From contig NC_089224.1 in assembly GCF_963924675.1 (NCBI RefSeq), forward strand, positions 63,721,464 to 63,785,463: a stretch of DNA of 64,000 nt. The letters run 5' to 3'. The stretch's first letter is position 1; every line of letters starts with the position of its first letter. The position numbers were made by a program, and so were the translations under genes. This document shows positions 12,071 to 24,917 of the stretch, one piece after another. The DNA is from Phocoena phocoena (lineage: Eukaryota > Chordata > Mammalia > Artiodactyla > Phocoenidae). The notes beneath the pieces are model-generated. The model ran no database searches. It had not been told where the DNA came from and saw nothing but the letters and a program-made list of their open reading frames with translations.

Positions 12071-15000
12071 GCCTCTCATGTTTGCCCCTAGGTTTCAACA
12101 GTAGCGTGTCCAGGCCCTGCCTGTGACCTATCAGCTGTCAAATCTTGGCGTTTCAGTTCTGTGCAGTTCAATCGCTTACTTCTTCTCTGTGACATGAACA
12201 GCCACCCTCCTCAGGAGGATCCGTTTGTACCAAGCTCCAGCCACCTAGAGAAGCCTCCATTTCCCGGATGTGCCCAAATGATTGACAGCAGCACGGCGCA
12301 TGCTCCTTGAGGCTCTCCCCACTGAGTGTTGAGAGGTGTTTGCATACTTTACGTGCTCCGTTTGAAATATACTTGCTGAAGCACCAGTATTATACATCTG
12401 CTCCCTTGACTTTTTAACCAAAGAGTGCTAGTTTATTGCTGAGCTTAAGGATAAAAGAAGCAAGAAATGAAAGTTGGGTTGATTTTTTTTTTCAAGTTCC
12501 CTCCCCACTAAGTACAATCAGATGTTGGACTCTCAGAGCCCGATGCTGGGTGGATGTTCACTTCACTTTGCCTTGCAATTTATCAGCTCGTTTTTTGAGG
12601 TAACACTTTTCATCACAAAAGAAAACCCAGGGCCCTATACGCATATTTTCAGTTAAATGCATCAAACAGCCTTAATGTTGTGCCAGAAAAAAATCAAATC
12701 AAATCAAACAGGAACAATATCAAAACTGATTTATGAGGCTTTGTAGGGAAACAACTGTCCTTTCATCTCTGGATACACAGTTTATCTTTGACCCTGGAGT
12801 ACTCACTGGAATTCTGGGCAAAGGGGACCTATTCAGAAATAATCTATCCAAGACCTGAGGAGCTCCATCATGAACTGGAGATCAAACATGTTTTACGTTC
12901 TTTCTGGTCCAGGATTAAAACTGAAGACCTATTATATTTTTAATGCACAAATAAAGAATCAATCAGGGGAATCTGCTGCCTCAGCAAACACTTTCATCCA
13001 AAAGAACAAATTATTTGTGATATCAAAACCAGTGAGTATCTCTATCGAGTATCTCAAAGATGGGGAGGTAGGATGAGTCTTTTCAAAGGTAATAAGGTAA
13101 ATGAATGAGTTAGTGGTTTGACATGTCTTTTCATGGGGAAAAGAAAATGTCAAAGTGCTCATGTCCACCCCTGGCTCTAAGAAATGCGTGTTCCTTTAGG
13201 ATGTGTGGTGCAAGACATTTCTCTACACCTTTATCCTATGGCCAAGAGGATCTTTTCCCCTGGGCCAGAGATTTTTATGTGGTCTCCAGGTACCTCACCC
13301 AGAGTTCCTCCAGATTTCTGTACCTGGATATCAGCACAGGAGCCTATCAGGTGTACAGGGTTTCTTCAGGAAATGCAGAGATGCCTGGGCACCTAAAGAG
13401 ACCTAGGACTAGCAAACTGTGGTGGGTACCAAATGAGGGTCTACTTGACTCAGGAGTCTCTTTTCTGGTCTCCAGTAGCAGTGCCTAGGCCTATGTCTTC
13501 ATCTTCCTGGCTAGGGTTGATTGGTCCAAGGATGGTACTTTACCCAAGCCTGACCAATCAGAGTTTTTCCCAGGACTTTTAACTGGAACAAAGGCAGGAA
13601 TTCAGTATTCTCAGGGGTGAGAGCTATGAAATATGATGCTTGGAAGGGACCTGGTCTGCAAAGAGAGAGAATGGAGGAGAAATGCAGCAAGAAGAAGCCA
13701 TGACAGATGACGGACATGAGAGAATCCTGCACAGAGATAAATGTCCCAGTTCCAGTTGTTCCTAAAGCCTGAATGCTTCCTTGCTTTTTCTGAGATTTTA
13801 TTTATAAATCCTTCAATTATATAATAAACCCTTGTATTCCAAAAAGTCTCCATTCCTGCTTAAACTAAATGCTTAAGGGTTAGATTTCTGTCACTTGCAA
13901 CACAAAGTATTCTAACACATCACCCAGTACACAATCCTATAAGCAGGAGTTGGTGAGTGGATATTCTTCTCCCAGGCACATATCAGTTTATGGAGGCCAG
14001 TGGTATTTCTGCAAACCTGAAATCCAATCTATACCATGGTAGTGAGTAAAGTTGCCCTAAATCTGCAGAATACATAGTCAAAGTTATTCAAGATCGACTG
14101 AATTTTGAGAACAAGCATGAATGAATCATGAATATGCCTTCCTCATACCCCTGCCCCTACCTGCATTTCAGTGTCCTTTATTCTGTATTATTTAGTGTTT
14201 AGGTCTCCTATGTATAGAAGACCTAAGGATTACAGTAGGAGTCTGGAAAGAGGAACATTTCTATCCTGTCCTCATTTGGCAACACCTAATACCTGGCATT
14301 CTCTTCCTCAGTAGGCTTCACCTTGAGTATAATCCATTTTCAATCATTAATTCATTAGCAGAAAGTTAGGTACTGAAAAAAATTGAGTTTTTCTTTGCTT
14401 CTAAATATCCAAGGTTTTCTAGTGATGAATTATGAAAATTTTGCTTCCTATATTTTCTCAGAAAGAGTGTTGGGTTCTGGTTAAGTGTTTCAAAATAGTA
14501 TAGTCTAGGAAAATATGGCTTGTTTAAAGGTCAGCAGTGTGTTTGGGAGTGAGCTGTGAGCCTACCGGCTATGGACATCCACATTATAAAAATCTTCCTT
14601 GATCACAAAGGTGGGTTGCAAGCTAAAAGGATTTTCCACAAATAAAAAAGGCAGGTTAGAACATAGAATATAGCTACCAGGGAAATCCATTTTTGGAAAA
14701 CTACAAACATGGAAAATAACAACTATTCAAAGTTAACTTATATTTATTGAGTGCACACAATATAGGACCTAATTTAAATCTGCGTGACATCCCAGTAACG
14801 TGTATATAAGTATTTCCACTTTATAGACAGGAACAAAAAGGCATAGAATATTTGTAGCTTATACAAAATTATATAGAAACTGTGTACATCCCAACGAGAG
14901 GTTTATGAAAAATGTTCCCTTAGATGGATGGAAAAGTATGTTAATCCATGCTTTCTCAGGAGCTATCTGATCCATGAGACCATAACTAATCACTACGATC

Positions 15001-15100
15001 TGGTAGCAAATGAACCAAAAGGCAAGCAGAGCTCTGAAGTTAAATTTATAAACGCCAACCCAATGACTTTTCAGCGGGAATGCAGCAAGAGTTGTGAGTG
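12071..15100. other. Intergenic, no gene recognised
   Basis: Three kilobases with only short frames, the longest 121 codons at 13123-13488 with no domain. The segment about 13620-13915 ends with 'ctgtcacttgcaacacaaag', which resembles an old LTR end, but I could not assign a family. Confidence 0.45.
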
Positions 15101-15104
15101 ACGA

Positions 15105-15535
15105 GGAATTGGTTCATGAGATTATGGAGGTTGAAAAGTCCTGCCATCTGCCATCTGCCATCTGCCAGCTGCCAGCTGAAGACCCAGGATAGCCAGTGGT
15201 GTAAATTAGTCTGAGTCCAAAGGCCTGAGAACCAGGGGAGCCAAGTGTAAATCTCAGTCCAAAGGCAGAAGATGAGATAAGATGTCTCAGGTCACACAGT
15301 GAGGCAGGAAAAAGGGGCACATTTCTCCTTCCTCTGCCTTTTGTTCTATTCAGGCCCTCAGTGGACTGGATGATGCCCACCCACACTGGGGAGGACAATC
15401 TACTTTACAGAGTCCACCAATTCAAATGCTGATCTCATTGGGAAACACCCTCTCAGACCACCCAGAAATCATGTTTAAACTGGGCACCCTGTGGCCTGGC
15501 CAAGTTGACACATAAGATTAACCCCCTGTCAATCT
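15105..15535 (+). repeat. Medium-reiterated interspersed repeat, family not assigned
   Basis: Phrases such as 'gaattggttcatgagattat', 'ctgagtccaaaggcctgaga' and 'tcaggccctcagtggactgg' recur in mammalian genomes. A related copy lies at about 62505-62778 in this window. Confidence 0.6.
15141..15178. repeat. Short tandem repeat of a 7-mer
   Basis: Five copies of CTGCCAT/CTGCCAG plus a partial copy. The first three copies are one variant and the last two the other. It lies inside the interspersed repeat at 15105-15535. Confidence 0.9.
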
Positions 15536-15771
15536 GACATCCACATGATTTTCTTAAACCATACATAATCTTTAAATAAAACAGTAATAAGGTCATAATT
15601 CTGCCTAACGTGATATCACCACCTGTGTATGCTGAAATCACACTAACCCCTTCCTCAGAACAGGAGGTAAAGTCCTCGAGTCATGTTTACTCTTCTTGAT
15701 ATCCCATAACTTATAGACTATGATGTAAACTGAACAAAACTTAAATACTGTGATATAAAATTAATACATCT

Positions 15772-16147
15772 AGGACTGCCCTAGTGGCACAGTGGTTAAG
15801 AATCTGCCTGCCAATGCAGGGGACACGGGTTCAATCCCTGGTCCAGGAAGATCTCACATGCCTCTGAGCAACTAAGCCCATGAGCCATAACTACTGAGCC
15901 TGCACTCTAGAGCCAACGTGCCACAACTACTGAAGCCCTTGCGCCTAGAACCTGTGCTCCACAACAAAAGAAGCCATCGTAATGAGAAGCCCGTGCACCA
16001 CAATTAAGAGTAGCCCCATCTCGCCACAACTAGAGAAAGCCTGAGCGCAGCAACGAAGACCCAATGCAGCCAAAAATAAATTAATTTTTTTAAAATTGTC
16101 ATCTCTCAAACCACTAAAGAAAAAAAGTTTTAAAAATAAATAAAAAT
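15772..16147 (+). mobile_element. Long CHR-type SINE (CHRL-like)
   Basis: A more diverged, longer version of the tRNA SINE. It has repeated 'ccacaactactgaagccc' modules and ends in an A/T-rich tail. Flanked by 15-bp duplications AAAATTAATACATCT (15757-15771 and 16148-16162). Confidence 0.9.
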
Positions 16148-16162
16148 AAAATTAATACATCT

Positions 16163-16970
16163 TATGTTACATGATGAGGGAACGAGAGAGGAAAGGAAAC
16201 AGATTATACACACACACTCACATAGGCACACATATTCACTGCAAAATAGGGAGGAAATATTCATGACACTACCTGTGAGCAGGGAGGGCTTTTCAACTTG
16301 TCAGAAAAAGGGAGATCCCAGCCAGAGGTAGCCGGCCGCCGTGGCCGTGGCCACATTACTACGTCATCTACTGTTCATAATCTACTCTGTCATGGACACA
16401 GCCTTAGGATCCACTGTGCATTCAGTCTTGCAACCAGCCCCTGCAGGAGTCAGAACCTATAACATAGATGAGAAATACAGTGATGTTTTCACTGTGAGTG
16501 AGGACGGCTCAGATGACTTTCTCCTGCAAGTCTGACAAGGGAGCACTTTCCAGAGGGAAGGCGGAAGGTTTCACAACAAGCTGAGAAGCCACAATTGAAA
16601 CTGGGAGGCACATTCCACAGTTTAAAAAAAAGGAAGTGGGATGCTGGCCAGGTTGGCTGACAGGTTTGGTTCTTATGGATGCGAAGTCAGTTAGCAGTGT
16701 CATTTTGAGAACACCTACATGACTGGGCCGGCATCATGAAGCTATAATGTCCTTACCACATCTGCAGCTTTGACCCATATTTCCTAAAGACCAGCCACCC
16801 TTGCCTCTGCCAATACAACACAATGTGCTTTTCCCTCAAGATTCAACGCAGTCATTTGGTTTTTTGGAAGTACTTTATGTTTAATCAGTGTCTAACCACT
16901 TGACACCACTTTGCATCCTTTGTCCCTACTTTCCCGATCCTGTCACTTCCAAGAGGGAGAGAGACAGTCA
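16163..16970. other. Intergenic, nothing recognised
   Basis: Contains a short GC-rich patch at about 16330-16352 and a 64-codon frame (16341-16535) with no recognisable domain. Confidence 0.45.
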
Positions 16971-17110
16971 GGAACAGTGCCTAAGGGTATGGATTTTAGA
17001 GCCTGAGAGAACCAAAAACCTTGGGCAGATTCTTTAACTACTCAAGCCTCACTCTCCGTTTTGTATCTATAACTCTTATTATGACTTTTAAATGAAAGTT
17101 AGCACACCAT
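16971..17110 (+). repeat. MIR SINE relic
   Basis: Diverged MIR: 'gtgcctaagggtatggattt', then 'cttgggcagattctttaact' and 'ctcaagcctcactctccgtt'. Confidence 0.65.
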
Positions 17111-17294
17111 AAGTAGTAGATACCAGCTAACTCACTGGCCAATATGCTCACACATGTGTGTGCATACACCTACACTCATACACAGCCTGGTGACAAGGAA
17201 AGCTCACTGGAATGAAAATCAAGAGATCTGCAACCTTGAACAATTCACACTCTTGTAAGCCACAGTGTCCGCATCTGCACAGTGAAATCTTATA

Positions 17295-17509
17295 CAGTCC
17301 TCACTCTGTATCCAAGGGGCAGGATGGAGAGATTGGTTCCAGGAACCCCGGCAGATACCAGAATCCGTGGAGCTCAAGTCCTTCATATAAAATGGTGCAG
17401 TACAATGAATCCAGCTGGCCCTCGTATCCACGGGTTCCAAATTCAACCAAACAGCAGATCACTGGTTGAATCTGTGAATGCAAAATCCATGGATACAGAG
17501 AGCTGACTG
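17295..17509. mobile_element. MER2-like Tigger (Tc1/mariner-type) nonautonomous DNA transposon
   Basis: Imperfect terminal inverted repeats lie at 17295-17313 (CAGTCCTCACTCTGTATCC) and 17491-17509 (ending gagctgactg). TA dinucleotides flank both ends. Internal text such as 'ggttccaggaacccc' and 'tccacgggttcc' is typical of MER2. At 215 bp it is shorter than the usual element and has lost internal sequence. Confidence 0.85.
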
Positions 17510-17511
17510 TA

Positions 17512-18130
17512 TTAGGGCATCTCTAAGAACCTAGTCCAAGACAGAGTCCACATTAAGTCAACATTACGGCAGCTCAATATGAATTGGCATGGAATGTGTC
17601 CCAAGATACAGTACTAAGTGAAAAGGCAAGGTGAAGAACTATGCACGTGTAATCTCCCATCCAGGCGTCGTATTCATAGACTATCTCTGGAAGAATATGT
17701 GATGAATTAGCAGTAGTAGTTCACTCTGCAGAGGGGATATAGGAGCTTACTTTGCACTTGTATACCCTTCACGGTCTTGTACCATGTGCATTCTTCACCT
17801 ATTTTTTTAATAATTTAAAATCTAGAAAAGAGGTCCATATTACGAGTGGGTACAAAAATGGCTAGTTTTTATTATAGTGTATTTCCACCTGCATGTGTTT
17901 GCTTTTATAATAATTTTATGTTTACTATAATGTTATAAAATTAAATGACACAGTCTGCAGTTCTGTAGAATCTTGAGGCTACATTTTTCCATGTTAATAA
18001 TTAGTCTTTAAAACCATGCAGTTCTCCTTGTAGGCTGTGTGAAGTTACAGGCTCTTGGTGAAGGGAAATACCTTCTAGGGAATATCATGGGTCAAAGGTG
18101 GGGAGAGCAACTTGATTATGGATCAGGCCC
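17512..18130. other. Intergenic, nothing recognised
   Basis: AT-rich, no gene. Confidence 0.5.
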
Positions 18131-18330
18131 TTTATATACATTATACTACTTAATCCTCTTAACAGTTCTCTGTGCTGTTACTGTCTCCATTGCACAGAAG
18201 AAAAAAAGGAAGCTCAGAGAAGTGAGATGACTTGCCAAGGAAGACCTAAATTTTAAACCCAGCTTTAACCTGACTCCAAGCCTGTATGCATTCCAGTTTG
18301 CCATGCTGCCTCCTGGAAGTAATCGAAGGG
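18131..18330 (-). repeat. MIR-like relic
   Basis: Reverse MIR: 'acttaatcctcttaacagtt', then 'ctccattgcacagaagaaaa' and 'gaagtgagatgacttgccaa'. Confidence 0.65.
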
Positions 18331-18884
18331 AACAGGTTCATATTAAGAATATTGGTCATTTAAGTGAGTGGGGAAAGGAAGGGAAATGCCATATAAAAGG
18401 CAGACTAGAGCTGACTTAGTGACTATGAGCCATGTCTGCTTCCTGTTGGAGGCTTTTCGGCATCAGGGTAAGCTTAAACACATCCTCTGCTTCATGCCTC
18501 AGATGTCCCCCTGGACAATTTAGCTTTATTCCACATAAAGTGGATTTTAAAGAGTCTCTTTCCAGAGGATTAATGCTACAGATAGAGCTCAGGCTTAACA
18601 GATCGGCCAGAGCCACCAGAGCTCAGTGGTCCTGTTGAGTCTTCCTGCCACGTGCAAAGCATGTGGTTCAGCCAAGATTCACACTCTGCCTTTCAACAGC
18701 CAAGTCTTTCAGGCCCATTTTATCAACTCTTGTTTTACAGATGGAAAAAAATCTGAGACCCAGAGAAGCAAAAGGACAGAAAGAGGAAGCACTGAATCAG
18801 AACTCAGGTCTTCCACCTCTCTATCCTTCCTCCTACACCAAGATGTGGAAGTGGGAAAGGAGCCATTTTTCATTTCTGTGAGGT
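18331..18884. other. Intergenic, possible old repeat only
   Basis: No gene. The interval from about 18640 ('ccattttatcaactcttgtt') may be another reverse MIR fragment, too diverged to place exactly. Confidence 0.4.
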
Positions 18885-19110
18885 CGTGTAAGACAGTGGT
18901 TAGGAGTACAGTCTCTGAAATTCCAATGACCTAGGATTCTTCCCTACACAGTCATGTCCCTAATGTATGATCCTGGGCAAGTTGCTTCACTTCTCTAAGC
19001 CTGTGTTTTTATATGTAAAAGGAGGATAACAATTATACCTACTTCACAAGTTAAACTTTGTGTGGATTAAATGAAATAATGCTTGCAAAGTGTCAGAGCC
19101 CACTACATCC
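18885..19110 (+). repeat. MIR SINE relic
   Basis: 'gacagtggttaggagtacag', 'cctgggcaagttgcttcact' and 'attaaatgaaataatgcttg' follow the MIR order. Confidence 0.75.
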
Positions 19111-21304
19111 AGGCGTGCAGTGAGGGGTTCCTAAGGAAGATCACCATGGCTTATACCACTTGACTCCTCACAGAGACCAAGTACAGGTACCTTACCCATA
19201 AGGCCTGGCTGAAAGAAGACAACAAGAATTAACTGAACTCATCAGATCCCACTCTTAGGTTTGAAGGAAGGACTTACAGTAGGACGGAACAATAGATGGT
19301 AGAGAAAGAAGCCAAAAGATGCACGTAGACATAATAGTAAAGAGAAGCCCCCACGTGAAGGAAAACAGAGAAAAAAGATTGGGAACTAGAGGAAAAGCAG
19401 ACACAACCAGAAGATGCTTCAACAGAGGAGCCCCCCCTTTATCAGGAGGAATTACACGTAGCTGTTTGTAACCAAGAGCCAGTGACAATGGCTCATGTGC
19501 ATAAATAGTCATTATCTCCCATAAAAGATGAACGAACAGAGGAAAGCAATCCAGGGCTGCTATAGCAGATCCTCAAAGTGAACAGGCATCTAGGCTTTTC
19601 TGATTTCTCTGCTCCAACCTCCTTTGAACATGGCTGCCAACCTCAACGTCATAAAATGCTACAGGATGCTTCCAAATTCCAGGAAGAAAGAACGCAAAAG
19701 AGAAAAAATCCAAATGTGCTCATCCTTGTTGTTTCAGTCCCTGTTAGAGAGATGTCCTGAAGTCCACCCACCTCATCATGGCCACATCTAGATGCAAACC
19801 AGGCTGGAAATGCAGCCTTTTAGCTGGGCATGTCGCCAAATAAATCCAGGGCTCTGCTACTAAAGAAGAGGAGAATAGCTATTGCAGAGACAACTACCAG
19901 TTTCTGGTACTTTTCCTAGGTCATGCATCTAGTTGCCAAGGGAACAACAAGGAAGTAAGGTTGCTAGACCTGAGCTGAACAACCTTCTAGTGCCCAGACC
20001 ATATTCCAGTCTTTGGGAGACCTGCTAAGTGTCGAGATTTCCATCTTCCTTATTTCCTTATCTCACCTTAAAATAAAATCCTTTTTTGTAAATAACTTGA
20101 GTAGTCCTCTGGTTTCTTGTTTTCTACTTAAAAGAACCTAAATAACATAGGCTCACTTACCAGCATGTATCTAGCACAGAGAAAGTTCTCAATAGATGTT
20201 CATTAAACTGAACTTAATTTCATAAACAATCACAAAACCACATAGCTCTATCATCTGTTCTCTGCCTGCCCTAAGTCTGCAGATGCATTATCTCAGAAGA
20301 CAGTGCTGGGTATTTTGTGTTTGTTTTTCACTGAGATTTTGCCCATCGTTCACGCAAAGTCATCATTCAATGGCAAATGTTTAGGTGCTTTCTGGCTTGT
20401 GGATCGCACTGGGTTCTTCATTGTTTTAGTGTGTGGGTTGGAGAATGATGGTCATTTGTTGATTTCATGGTTACTGTCATCAAGCCTGAGTTTCACAGCA
20501 AACTGGGGGAACTGAGGCTAAGCCTATTCTGCTTGCCTGCAGGGAACTCCTGAATCTACAAGTTTCATTTTAAAAGCTCTGATTGAAACAAAAAATAGAG
20601 AGATAGAGAGTGAAAGAAAACTGCTCTAAACATGTTTAGATATAGCAAGCTAAAAAAACAACATAACTAAGGGTGGTAGAATATGATAAAAGCTTGGTAC
20701 AATCATTAAATATTAGTGCCACAAATCAAAGTTTATAAACTGTAGAATCCAGCCATCTCAAGAACTAACAGCCTTACAAATTGGACCCCAGAAGGAAATA
20801 AGCCTAAGCGTACAGACCTAGAATAGGAAAAAAAGAATGTTAATCCAAAAATAAGTAAAATCAGGAGGGCAAGAATTCTAGTCCCAATTGAAAATCCATC
20901 ACTCAATACTAAGTGATGTCTTTACTATTCTACAGGGAATGGTGAACTTTCCTTCTTACTTCATCTTGACCTTCAGCCATTTCTTTGCTCTTTGGCACTG
21001 CTGAGACGTCCCAGAAGACATTCCAGAAAATTTCTTAATACAAGTTAATGCAAGTCTTTGATTCCACAATTAGAATTAAGCTTTTAAATGAAGATGATGT
21101 GATAACACACTCACTTAAACTCACATTGAAAGGTGCACGACTGACATTGGAGCCTCTCTGGGCAGAGCAGTGTTGGTGAAGAATGGAGATGGTTCACGTG
21201 CTAGGGGAGGGGCAATGTGGGATGGCTGTAACACTTGAGAAAACTGAGTTCCTGAAGATGCGAAGAAGGTGAAATCAGGAAGTGAGGACAGGGTAAAGAG
21301 ATAG
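19111..21304. other. Intergenic, nothing recognised
   Basis: About 2.2 kb without a convincing gene or assignable repeat. Short frames only. Confidence 0.5.
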
Positions 21305-21785
21305 TTATACACACATGCTCACAGCAGCATTATTCACAATAGCCAAAAGGTAGAAGCAACCCAGGTGTCCATCAACAGATGAATGGATAAGCAAGATGTG
21401 GCATATGCATACGATGGAACATTACTGTCTTATAAAAGAAGGAAATTCTGACGTATACTACAACATGAAATGAACCTTGTAGGCAATATTCTAAGTGAAA
21501 CAAGCCAGTCACAATGGGACAAATACAGTATGATTCCACTCGTATGAGGTACCTAGAGTAGTCAGATTCATAGAAACAGACAGTACGATGGTGGTTGCCA
21601 AGGCTGGGAGGAGCAAGGAGTCATTGTTTAATGGGTAACAGAGTTTCAGTTTTGCAAGATGAAAAGAGTTCTGGAGAGGGATGGTGGTTACAGCTGTACA
21701 TAATGTGAACATACTTAAATACCCCTGTACACTTTAAATCGTGAATTTTATGCTATGTGTATTTTATCATAACTAAAAATACCAA
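21305..21785 (+). mobile_element. Truncated LINE-1 (3' end)
   Basis: Plus-strand L1 tail with ORF2-end text ('agcattattcacaatagcca', 'aggtgtccatcaacagatga') followed by a 3' UTR ('cagtacgatggtggttgcca'). Confidence 0.85.
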
Positions 21786-21904
21786 ATTGGAAGAACTTCT
21801 AGGCTTAAAAAAAGAGAGAACAGAAGCAACTTGTTTACTTCATGACTTTGCCTAGGTCTTCTACTCCTGCCACTAAAGGTTTAGAAAGAAAGCGAACTTT
21901 TTTA

Positions 21905-22145
21905 ACTGACTTTATTTTTTTAGAATAGTTTTAGGTTCACAGCAAAATTGAGGGGACAGAGTACAGAGTACAGAGATTTCCCATGTCCCCCTACCTGACA
22001 CATGCATAGCCTCTAGTGGACCCTCCCACTAGACTGGTCCATTTGTCATAACTGATGAATCCTCACTGTCACATCATAATCACCCAAAGTCCAGAGTTTA
22101 CACTATGGCTCACTCTTGGTGGTGTACTTTCTATGGGTTTGGAGG
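21905..22145 (-). mobile_element. Old LINE-1 3' UTR-type fragment
   Basis: 'ttaggttcacagcaaaattg', 'acatcataatcacccaaagt' and 'ggtgtactttctatgggttt' are typical of mammalian-wide L1M families. The orientation is from memory of the consensus. Confidence 0.65.
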
Positions 22146-22274
22146 GAAATGAGTTTTTTTAATTATTAATATACATTAAATTATTCATGATAACTCTATT
22201 GCATTAGAACCCAAAATCCACGAAAGAGTGTATTAAATGTGTATTAAAATAACAGAAATGTTGTAAATATTTGC

Positions 22275-22443
22275 TACTTAAAGTGTGGTCTGAAGACCAG
22301 CAGCATCGGCATGCCCTGGGAGGAGTTTGTTAGAAATGCAGAAGCTCAGGCCCATCCCATACCTGCAGAATCAGAATGTGCATTTATCAAGATTCCCAGG
22401 TGGTTCACTGTCCATTCTCAAAGCTTGAGAAGCACTGTTGCAA
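22275..22443 (+). mobile_element. MER5A-like hAT-Charlie DNA transposon relic
   Basis: 'aaagtgtggtctgaagacca', then 'gtttgttagaaatgcagaag' and a right terminal 'gcttgagaagcactgttg'. Confidence 0.75.
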
Positions 22444-22445
22444 AC

Positions 22446-24639
22446 TATTCAGAACTGCTTGATCAGTTGAGATGGAAGGAAAACAGGTTATTAAAGTTGT
22501 ATTATTGTACTGTGAGTGAAATTGAGGGAAGGGTCCATGTTTTACTATTCCTTAAGTTCTTAAAAATGATTAAAGCCAAATCCATTTATTGTCTTGAACA
22601 TAAAAAATGCTTAAACCACAATTGTAATTCAATATGTAGATGACAGTGTTCTCTGAAGACTGTATATAGCCAAATAGTAGCTTTTATGCAAGTGAAATGA
22701 TTAAAAGAAGCAAAGTGCCAAGCACAGAGCTCTCCCTGACCGGCTGATGGTAGATTTGGTAGGTTTGAAATTCCAAGAAGAACTCATCATTACAGAAGAA
22801 CTAATGCATGGTATAATACATTCGCCAGGGAGAGTACTGACCCGCATAAATGTTCAAGAACAATAAAATTTTGGTCACTGGTAATGTGAGAAAAACCACT
22901 TAATACCCACAGCCAACTGGATTCACTTAATGAGATTAAAATGATATACAGAGAGGACAGAAAAGATATCCCCAAACGTCCACTGAACACAAAAGGGTAA
23001 GACATTTGACTAATGTATGTATTCCAAATACTAAAATAGAGTAAGAAAGAGAAAAATCCATGTTTGGATTGAGAAGGCCTTCTCAATGGGATTTTTTAAT
23101 GTGGGTTTACTCTCATGTGCTCTCCCCTGATACCTTTGCAGCAGTTAGTTTCAATGCCAAGTTTACACTTAACACAAAAAATAAATTCCTAGTAAGAAGA
23201 TAAAAATTAATAGCTGTATAGATAAAACAAAGATGACTGGGGGTTGGGGACAGAGGGGCAACTGCAGTCTCTGACACCAGGGCTTCATGGCTGGAAAACA
23301 TTTTTCCACTTAATGAGAATCTTCAACAGTTATTGGGATCTCTGCCCACTTTCATTTTCTTTTTCTCTGGCAAACATCCATTCGCTCTGGCTTTTACAAT
23401 AGTAAAAATAAGTAAATCTGACTCAACAAAACCAAGTATTATTTTACAAGTACAAACTGAAAATCAATCTAAGGTTTGGCTTGGTGTTTTTGCAATTGAT
23501 GCTAATTTTAAGCAACAATTCACAGGAACCCCTTGAGGCTTACATGAGCTCATCAGTAGCAAAAAAAGTCATTTTAAAAATAATTGTTAATGTTTTCCAG
23601 AGGAAGAAAGAAACTCTTTAAAACTGCCGAATGTCTTGGCACACCCCACACGGCCACCTCGTGTTCTTGTTACCCAAATGAGAGCAGAGTTGGAAGTAAA
23701 ACCTCACTCCATGGCAAAATTAGAGGTGGGTGGGATATCTGGCTCGTGATTTCCTGTGTTGAAATGACCATAACATCTCAGAACTTGATTTGAGGTCCAC
23801 AGGTGAGATCTTCAGGGAGGAATTTCATACCTTCATAAATGTCTTACTCTTGTTTTATCAATCACATAGAACAACAGTTAACATTTTGTTGAGCAAAACG
23901 AGGGGGTAATAATGAACTTAAAAAAGAAGCCACCCTTACGCTGTGATAAACATCTGCAGGCTTCGGCAACTGTCTGCTGAAGCAGTTTGAAGAGTAAATG
24001 TTTTTATCTCAGAAGAGAGTTACATTGATAACCTTTGACACTGGTGAAAATGTGGGACACATAAAGCTGAGACTCCCAGACCAGCTGAGAGTCGTGACTC
24101 GGCCTGCTGCTAACCGCCTGCTGTCACCAGACCCCAGGGAAGAGCAAAGTAACACAGAACTGAGAGGGGGTTCAACCATGTGCTGGGGAAGCTGCTCTGT
24201 GGCCCCCAGCAACCTGAAAATCACAGAATGAATGTTCAACCTAGAAAGGAAGCCTGAGGCCCCACTGTACACATCCCCATCAGGGAAGGAAACTGGGACT
24301 CATTCCAAGAACCCATGTCGTCGTATAAATGAGATATTAAACTTGATTGCTCTTCAATTCAACTTTGTCCAACCACATGAAATGAAGATTCTATAAACAT
24401 AAAAATCTTCCCTATGTTCTCCTTACAGCTATTTTTGCCTCAGTCTTGAATACCTACATTTACATGTCCTCCAAAATGCACAACTAAGGCATTATAAGTG
24501 TTCTCCTATGGCCCCCAGCAACCATTAAGAGCACTTGAAAATACACAGAATCGTAGAAAAATAAAGAACACATTTCATGGACACTAGCTTTTTCACCTAG
24601 ACAGAGAAACTATTTACTCCAGCAAATTCTGGGTCTTTT
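22446..24639. other. 3' flank of DMRT2, nothing recognised
   Basis: About 2.2 kb of mostly AT-rich single-copy-looking sequence. No young transposon and no gene seen. Confidence 0.5.
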
Positions 24640-24917
24640 AGAAGACAGTGTCAATTTTATTGCTTTTTGAAATGCTATGTAAAGCCTGAAACTTCACAAT
24701 TTGCACATCAGCAATATCCATCTTTAAGTTTAAATATATTTATGTGGTAAGGGAAAGTACATGCATTAAGAATATATAGAATTTTTTAAAATCATCATCA
24801 TTTACATTAGAAATTTCTTTATACAAGCATCTCAACTTTTTTCTTTGAAAAAAAATTAGTGACTGGTAAGAATCCTCTGAGACTGCAGAAAATCCAGCTT
24901 CCCATTTAAGCAGCCTT
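24640..24917 (-). other. DMRT2: DMRT2 3' UTR (predicted extent)
   Basis: AT-rich sequence follows the stop codon down to the first AATAAA on the minus strand. The end is inferred from that signal, not from transcript data. A longer 3' UTR using a more distal site cannot be excluded. Confidence 0.5.
24656..24661 (-). terminator. Polyadenylation signal AATAAA for DMRT2
   Basis: Plus strand tttatt gives AATAAA on the minus strand, 257 nt beyond the stop codon. It is the first canonical hexamer after the stop. Pyrimidine/TG-rich sequence (ctgtcttct, tttctctgtct) follows downstream on the minus strand. Confidence 0.6.

Noticed and set aside
16341..16535. 64-codon frame following a GC-rich patch
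   Set aside because: Short, no recognisable domain, no splice or promoter context. Possibly a repeat scrap.
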